Assembly (NCBI GenBank): GCA_018056725.1
Contig: JAGPFF010000003.1
Location: 18,905-82,904, forward strand
Direction of reading: 5' to 3'
From: Anaerolineaceae bacterium
GTDB lineage: Bacteria > Chloroflexota > Anaerolineae > Anaerolineales > Anaerolineaceae
DNA: 64,000 nt
Shown here: positions 59,124 through 64,000 of the stretch, in pieces
Layout: each line of letters begins with the position of its first letter
Position numbering within the stretch: position 1 is the stretch's first letter
Notes under the pieces: generated by a model
The model's database searches: none
What the model was told of the DNA's origin: nothing
The model's input: only the letters and a program-made list of their open reading frames with translations
Translations under genes and position numbers: made by a program

Positions 59124-60275
59124 TTAGAAGTCACCCTTTACAAGGGGGAGAATCGTTTCGTCGATCACACTATCACTGAGACCATAGTAATTTTTATAGA
59201 AACTCTTGATTTCATCCTGCATTGAAATTGTCGTAAACAAATCCGGATGGAGTTTTAGCGCGATCCATGTCATTCCCAAGGTCCACCGGGTATCCGGTTG
59301 GTCCCAACTCTGGAAGTCCAACGGGAAGGCGAAAAGTTGGTTATTCTTGACGGCTCCGAGCAAAGCCCATTTCTCATCTGCCTTCAATTGGCTGACAATA
59401 TCCATGCCATTGCCCTTATAATCTACCAATAAGATAACCTGAGGATTCCAGACTGCAATCTGTTCGAGGGTAACGGTTGTCCAGCCATCAGTAGGAACAT
59501 CACTCCACACCGGGATTCCGCCCGCAAGCTCCACCATGTTGGTCTGCAACCAATCCAAGGGTGGCACCTTGAAGGCAATCTCACCGCCTTTATCCGAATA
59601 TTGAAGCAATAAAACAGAGGGTTTCTGCTCATCGGTCAGCTCATTGGTGACTGAAGTGATTCTTTCTACGTTCGCTTCATTGAGAGCAACCACTTGCTCA
59701 GCCTTGTCGGGATTGCCGAAGAGGGCACCCAGGGTACGAACATCCTGATCAATCGCCTCTGCCGATTCCAGGTTGAGGTACAAGACCTTAATCCCCACCT
59801 GTTCAAGTGGATCACCAAGAGTCTCCTTCAAATACGATTTCAGCAGAACAACATCCGGGTTCAAGGGAGCAAGTTGCTCGACACTGGAATCCGTTGCCAC
59901 CTGGGCTAAACCAGCCGCAGATGGAAAAACGATGCTGATAAAGTCATTTGGAGTTTGGGCACCGGGAACATAGGCGACGACGCGATCCAGAGCTTCAGGG
60001 AAGAGGAAAGCAGCGTTGGCAATCATGAACCCGGCTTTTCCGGCAATGACAATTCGGGTCGGGTACTGGTCAAATTCTACTGTCCGACCCAAGGCATCCG
60101 TGACCGCAATCTTTTCGGCGGCGGGTGGTTCAGTGGGAACAGCAGTGGCAGTTGGCGCTTCTGTAGCTGGAGGCTCGGTTACCACAGGTGCTACCGTCGG
60201 CGTGGGGGTGGCGCAGGCAACCAGAAGGCTGCTTACAACCAGAAGGAACAATATGGTGCTTGTGATTCTTTTCAT
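59124..60275 (-). CDS. metal-complex ABC transporter substrate-binding lipoprotein
   Basis: A 383-aa lipoprotein: signal with lipobox LVAC, a Thr/Pro/Ala-rich linker (residues about 22-55), then a TroA/BtuF-like fold (VTDALGRTVEFDQYPTRIVI, later LNPDVVLLKSY and WNPQVILLVDYKG). The start at 60275 follows GAGGT; an in-frame ATG at 60332 overlaps padR and is rejected. It captures a metal complex for the downstream permease. Confidence 0.88.
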   Translation of the reverse strand: MKRITSTILFLLVVSSLLVACATPTPTVAPVVTEPPATEAPTATAVPTEPPAAEKIAVTDALGRTVEFDQYPTRIVIAGKAGFMIANAAFLFPEALDRVVAYVPGAQTPNDFISIVFPSAAGLAQVATDSSVEQLAPLNPDVVLLKSYLKETLGDPLEQVGIKVLYLNLESAEAIDQDVRTLGALFGNPDKAEQVVALNEANVERITSVTNELTDEQKPSVLLLQYSDKGGEIAFKVPPLDWLQTNMVELAGGIPVWSDVPTDGWTTVTLEQIAVWNPQVILLVDYKGNGMDIVSQLKADEKWALLGAVKNNQLFAFPLDFQSWDQPDTRWTLGMTWIALKLHPDLFTTISMQDEIKSFYKNYYGLSDSVIDETILPLVKGDF

Positions 60276-60298
60276 TGTTTGACCTCGTTTAATGGGAT

Positions 60299-60841
60299 TT
60301 ATTGAAGCTGGTTTTTCAACCAACGCAACCATTCCACCATGGACTGGATTTGAGAGACCCTAAAGTGATAGGTCAGGTGCTCAAAACTACCTGGAATGGA
60401 ATGGGAGGTTTCTTTTTGAGAGATAGCACTCAACCAACCTTCGCTTGTGGCAAGCTGGCGGTCAATTAACTCGTGCAAGGCATCGGGCTGGAAACGGAGG
60501 AGAAAATAGACCCGAGCCATAAACTCATGCCTGAAATCGCGCGGGTGTTCCACCAATTGAGTCAGCCAACGATCAAATTCAGCCTTACCTTCAACGGTTA
60601 GGGTGTATTCCGTGCGTGCAGGTCGTTGATCATTCACCTGCACCTTGCCCACAATGTAACCTTTACGGGCAAGCTTTTCAAGTTGGGCGTACATATTCGC
60701 AATCTTAATCCCCCAGATCATACCGAAGCCAGCTGGATCGATGAGCTTTTTATGAAGTTCATAGCCATGGGAAGATCCCTCTGCCAGGAATCCAAGCAGG
60801 GCGTATTCGGAGGTAAGGAGAAGGGGTTCGCTGTTGTTCAT
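60299..60841 (-). CDS. PadR-family transcriptional regulator
   Basis: A 180-aa regulator: LTSEYALLGFLAEGSSHGYEL and the wing segment typical of PadR (ARTEYTLTVEGKAEFDRWL), then a C-terminal helical domain as in PadR-s2 or Vir-like proteins. It is the first gene of a run padR, binding protein, permease, ATPase, NTPase. There is no Shine-Dalgarno sequence before its ATG. Its promoter and a palindrome are described separately. Confidence 0.9.
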   Translation of the reverse strand: MNNSEPLLLTSEYALLGFLAEGSSHGYELHKKLIDPAGFGMIWGIKIANMYAQLEKLARKGYIVGKVQVNDQRPARTEYTLTVEGKAEFDRWLTQLVEHPRDFRHEFMARVYFLLRFQPDALHELIDRQLATSEGWLSAISQKETSHSIPGSFEHLTYHFRVSQIQSMVEWLRWLKNQLQ

Positions 60842-60849
60842 AAACTAAA

Positions 60850-60900
60850 TATTCAATTATTGAATAATAAAATTATATCATTCTCATCCTCCTTTGTCAA
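60850..60900 (-). promoter_or_regulatory. consensus promoter and palindromic operator of padR
   Basis: On the - strand TTGACA (60900-60895) and TATAAT (60877-60872) are exactly 17 bases apart, a full consensus promoter. TATTCAAT-T-ATTGAATA (60850-60866) is a perfect 17-base palindrome on the expected +1. A strong promoter covered by an operator fits repression by PadR. Confidence 0.8.
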
Positions 60901-61131
60901 TTCTGGTATAACGCTATCTGGCTTCATTCACTCTTTGAAAGGACCTGCCAGCATTTTAAGGGCACCTTTATCTCCCTTTTCTCTTTTCGCCTACCTTTTC
61001 TAAATCAGAGATCGTTTCATCTCTCGATCCGCTTTTAGCCGTTATAATTGCCACGGAAATTCGTGTTCCTGAGCCGGAACGCTTTTCATCTATGAAAAAC
61101 GACGAAACGAAACCCATTAAGTGGAGAAGGC

Positions 61132-61977
61132 ATGACCCTGCATCATCCTCATCCGGTTGAAGCTGCCGAAGCTACCCGTGATCACCTCTGGCTACAAATC
61201 TCCTCTCTGCCTTATTTTCGCGGGGTCTTGCGAGCCGTCGAAGCGCGCTTCTATGAAAATATCGATCTTCCCGCCCCGACCCTGGATCTGGGATGCGGCG
61301 ATGGACATTTTGCATTACTCGCTTTTCCACGTCCCCTGGAAGTGGGTCTCGACCCCTGGGTGGGTCCTCTGGCAGAAGCCACCAAACGCGCAGCCTATCA
61401 ACGCACCGTGCAATCGGAAGCCAGCTCCATTCCCTATCCAGATCGATATTTTGCCAGTGCCGTCAGCAATTCGGTGTTGGAGCACATCCCCGACCTTGAT
61501 CCGGTGCTGACCGAACTCTCCCGCGTATTAGCTCCTGGAGCCCCGTTTATCTTTTGCGTCCCTAACCATCGCTTTCTCAGCACCCTCGCCATTGGACGTT
61601 TTTTTGATCGTCTGCACCTGAAATTTCTGGGGAATCTCTATCGTCGTTTTTTCAACTGGATTTCACGCCACCATCATTGTGATGATACGCCTACCTGGCA
61701 ACAGCGCCTGAATGCGGCAGGATTTGAACTGGTGGAGAAATGGGATTATTTCTCTCCCCACGCGCAGCATGTGCTGGAATGGGGACATTATCTCGGGCTG
61801 CCATCTCTGGTGTGCCACTGGCTCTTTCGCCGCTGGATCCTTGCACCCTATCGATGGAATTTATTCATCACCGAAAAAATCACCAGCAAAGTGTACAAAG
61901 AAAAGTCAATCCAGGAAAAGGGAGTGTATACCTTCTACATTGCCCGAAAAAAGAAGCTGGACGAACCTCATGAATGA
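61132..61977 (+). CDS. class I SAM-dependent methyltransferase
   Basis: A 281-aa cytoplasmic enzyme. TLDLGCGDGHFALLAF (SAM motif I) lies near residue 47, a GLDPWVG acidic loop near residue 72, and SNSVLEHIPDLDPVLTELSRVLAPGG-like sequence (with GAPF) near residue 118. The C-terminus extends beyond the core. The substrate is unknown; the GT-C gene that overlaps its stop suggests a glycan or glycolipid pathway. GGAGAAGG precedes the start. Confidence 0.87.
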   Translation: MTLHHPHPVEAAEATRDHLWLQISSLPYFRGVLRAVEARFYENIDLPAPTLDLGCGDGHFALLAFPRPLEVGLDPWVGPLAEATKRAAYQRTVQSEASSIPYPDRYFASAVSNSVLEHIPDLDPVLTELSRVLAPGAPFIFCVPNHRFLSTLAIGRFFDRLHLKFLGNLYRRFFNWISRHHHCDDTPTWQQRLNAAGFELVEKWDYFSPHAQHVLEWGHYLGLPSLVCHWLFRRWILAPYRWNLFITEKITSKVYKEKSIQEKGVYTFYIARKKKLDEPHE

Positions 61978-64000
61978 ACCAAGCCTGCTGGATTACCTGA
62001 AGCAGAAGCTCAACCCGCGCCATCTGCTGTCAGATGCCTCACAAGCCGGCAATGAGCATCCCGATATCCCCGGGTCGACCCCACCTGCGACTCCCGCACC
62101 CAAACATAGTTGGTCAGAGCTGCCCTGGCGATCTGCCCTGACGCTCCTTGCAGCCCTGATTGGGCAGCGCTTTTTTGAGCCAGGCAGCAATCAACCCTCG
62201 CTGGGAATCGGTTTTTACCTGGTTGCGGGTGGATTATTAATTCTCGCATTGCTCAAGGGTGAATGGAGCGTCCCGATCCAGCAGCCCGGGGTGGATCAAC
62301 ATCTGGTATCCACCTTTAAGCCCCGTCCACTGGGGATATTCATCCCTCTTTTTTTGATCAGTTTCTTCGCTTTCAGTGGCAACCGCTTTAGCGGTCTAAA
62401 TTTACTCCTCTGGCTGGTAACTTTTCTAAGCGCTTTGGCTGCCTTCTGGGTTCCGGAGCAGGAAAACAAAAAACGGATTCCCTTCTCCAGGATCAACGAA
62501 TTCTTTCATGGCAGGAAGATATCGTTCTCCTTCAATGGATGGCATCTCCTTGTCCTGGTCGTCTTCCTCATTTCCGCCTGGTTTCACTTAAGCCAGTTGT
62601 CAAGTGTTCCACTGGAAATGACCAGTGATCACACAGAGAAACTGCTGGATATTCAAGCCGTATTGAATGGAAACACCTCGATTTTCTTCCCCGGGAATGG
62701 CGGGCGTGAGCCGATCCAGTTTTATCTCGCTGCTGGTCTGATCAAGTTCTTCGGTTTTGAGATGGGGTTTACAGTCCTTAAAATGAGTATGGCTCTCGCC
62801 TTCCTCGCTTCCCTTTATTATGTTTATCGCCTCGGTAACGAAGTGGGCAGCCGCTGGACGGGTCTGCTTTTCATGCTCCTGATGGGAATCTCCTCCTGGG
62901 TCAACATCCTTGCCCGGTCAGGGATGCGTCTCGTTCTAACGCCGGTTTTTGTGGCACCGGTGCTTTTTTATCTCTTTAGGGGATTGAGACTTTCACGCCG
63001 CAATGATCTTTTACTGGCAGGTTTCTTCCTCGGACTTGGGATGTTGGGCTATTCTGCGTTCCGGGTGATGCCCCTGGTGGTCTTACTCGTCTTTGTGATT
63101 TACTGGCTTCACCACCAAAATAAAAAACAATTGGAAAGTTTGAGCGGTGGTTTGGGAATCGTGATTCTTTTTGCCTTGATCGGAGCCCTTCCACTGATCC
63201 GCTATATCTCACAGTACCCGCAGGCATTTGCTTATCGCATGGCTACCCGCATGACCGGTGTGGAGCAGGCAATTTCCGGCTCACCGTTGCTGGTATTTCT
63301 TCAGAATTCGGTCAAAGCTCTGGGTATGCCTTTTTGGAGAGATGGCAACACCTGGATCCTTTCGGTGGTAAACCGCCCGGCTTTGGATGTAGTCAGCGCA
63401 GCATTTTTTCTCCTGGGAGTGATTCTATTGTTGGCTGTCTGCATCAGAAAACACAACTGGGTTTATCTTTCACTTCTGGTTATCATCCCGGTGCTGATGC
63501 TCCCATCCATTATGGCGCTGGCTTTTCCCACTGAAAATCCCTCACCCAGCCGTGCGGGCGGAGCGGTCATTCCAATTCTACTCATAGCCGCCCTCACCAT
63601 GGAGTCCGGCTTCAGCAGTTTGTGGCAAAAAACAAAATCGGGAATTGGGAAGGGCTTCGTTATTCTGGCAGGCGGTGGGTTGATGATTGCCTCGATGATG
63701 CAAAACTATGATCTCGTCTTCCGCCAGTACGATCAACAATATAAAAATGCTGCCTGGAACACTTCTGAGATGGGTCGAATCGCCCGTGGGTTTATCGATT
63801 CTGTCGGGTCTCCTGACACGGTCTGGGTGGTGGCGGTGCCCTACTGGGTGGATACCCGGTTGGTTGCCATCAATGCAGGATATGTCGGGTACGACTATCA
63901 AATCTGGGCGGATAACCTTGGATTTACGGTGAGTGAACCCCGTGCCAAACTCTTTTTCGTCAAAGCGGATGATACAACAGGCATGGAAACCTTAACCACG
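61970..64000 (+). CDS. GT39-like membrane glycosyltransferase, 3' end outside the window
   Basis: The frame is open from the ATG at 61970, which overlaps the methyltransferase stop by eight bases, to the window end (677 codons). A long cytoplasmic N-terminus rich in Pro comes before the first helix near residue 50. The extracytoplasmic loop with MTSDHTEKLLDIQAVLNG (Asp220) and NGGREPIQFYLAAG is the acidic catalytic-type loop of ArnT/PMT-like GT-C enzymes. More than ten helices are visible. Substrate unknown. Confidence 0.78.
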   Translation, partial: MNEPSLLDYLKQKLNPRHLLSDASQAGNEHPDIPGSTPPATPAPKHSWSELPWRSALTLLAALIGQRFFEPGSNQPSLGIGFYLVAGGLLILALLKGEWSVPIQQPGVDQHLVSTFKPRPLGIFIPLFLISFFAFSGNRFSGLNLLLWLVTFLSALAAFWVPEQENKKRIPFSRINEFFHGRKISFSFNGWHLLVLVVFLISAWFHLSQLSSVPLEMTSDHTEKLLDIQAVLNGNTSIFFPGNGGREPIQFYLAAGLIKFFGFEMGFTVLKMSMALAFLASLYYVYRLGNEVGSRWTGLLFMLLMGISSWVNILARSGMRLVLTPVFVAPVLFYLFRGLRLSRRNDLLLAGFFLGLGMLGYSAFRVMPLVVLLVFVIYWLHHQNKKQLESLSGGLGIVILFALIGALPLIRYISQYPQAFAYRMATRMTGVEQAISGSPLLVFLQNSVKALGMPFWRDGNTWILSVVNRPALDVVSAAFFLLGVILLLAVCIRKHNWVYLSLLVIIPVLMLPSIMALAFPTENPSPSRAGGAVIPILLIAALTMESGFSSLWQKTKSGIGKGFVILAGGGLMIASMMQNYDLVFRQYDQQYKNAAWNTSEMGRIARGFIDSVGSPDTVWVVAVPYWVDTRLVAINAGYVGYDYQIWADNLGFTVSEPRAKLFFVKADDTTGMETLTT

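Noticed and set aside
1..64000. CRISPR arrays, prophage, rRNA operons
   Set aside because: No regularly spaced repeat series, no phage structural genes and no rRNA sequence were seen in the window.

Overview
The window looks like chromosomal DNA of a Chloroflexota bacterium, most likely class Anaerolineae. This is inferred from gene content: many GT-C type membrane glycosyltransferases, lipoproteins with Thr/Pro-rich linkers, a MalT-like NTPase fused to a BTAD domain, DUF5317 and DUF5684 membrane proteins, SpoVS, and an R3H/SpoIIIAA-like ATPase. No rRNA or marker gene settles the species. Most of the window is dense, ordinary housekeeping sequence. The accessory parts are a tRNA-linked mini-island (27.7-29.6 kb), an insertion sequence with a broken clpC (46.1-48.6 kb) and a regulator/peptide locus (49.1-54.9 kb).

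Layout. 0-20 kb: genes almost all on the + strand. They are the end of an R3H ATPase gene, tmk, a DsbA-like/cyclophilin lipoprotein, a PrsW-like protease, a PlsC acyltransferase, an SGNH + MBOAT pair that probably O-acylates a surface glycan, comEC, two large membrane proteins (one GT-C), two tandem GNAT-like paralogues, radA, a DUF6391 protein, holA and an Old Yellow Enzyme. 20-31.5 kb: mixed strands, with galE, an exported KstD-like flavoprotein, two DUF3592 proteins, GT-C proteins, the tRNA-Asn island, a small secreted protein and azlCD. 31.5-35.7 kb: ferredoxin, deoxynucleoside kinase, spoVS, a gene-free block with a DnaA-box cluster (candidate oriC or DnaA-titration site), a nucleotidyltransferase-like gene, a second deoxynucleoside kinase and an ArsR-DUF2087 regulator.

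35.8-43.5 kb: a - strand run of pepF, an inositol-phosphatase-family gene, an HD hydrolase, hutI, two translationally coupled MFS transporters, and an Rrf2 regulator with a small unknown protein. 43.7-46 kb: a thioesterase, an M42 peptidase, and a small HTH/membrane-protein operon in which one member carries a frameshift. 46.1-48.5 kb: clpC ends abruptly at an IS and its second half is not on the other side. 49-54.9 kb: a 1080-aa MalT/BTAD regulator, then a 46-aa membrane peptide, a DUF5317 protein, a peptide resembling NHLP-type RiPP leaders, and a GAF/HD-GYP phosphodiesterase. I consider this the best candidate for an undescribed (signalling peptide) system. 55-61 kb: patatin, then a DUF364 protein facing a PadR-controlled FecBCD-type uptake operon that carries its own NTPase. 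61-64 kb: a methyltransferase and a GT-C glycosyltransferase that runs off the window.

Regulatory sequence is unusually readable. Three genes have near-consensus -35/-10 pairs (tRNA-Asn, ferredoxin, padR). The PadR and ArsR genes have palindromes placed over the expected transcription start. Several clear intrinsic terminators separate the units.
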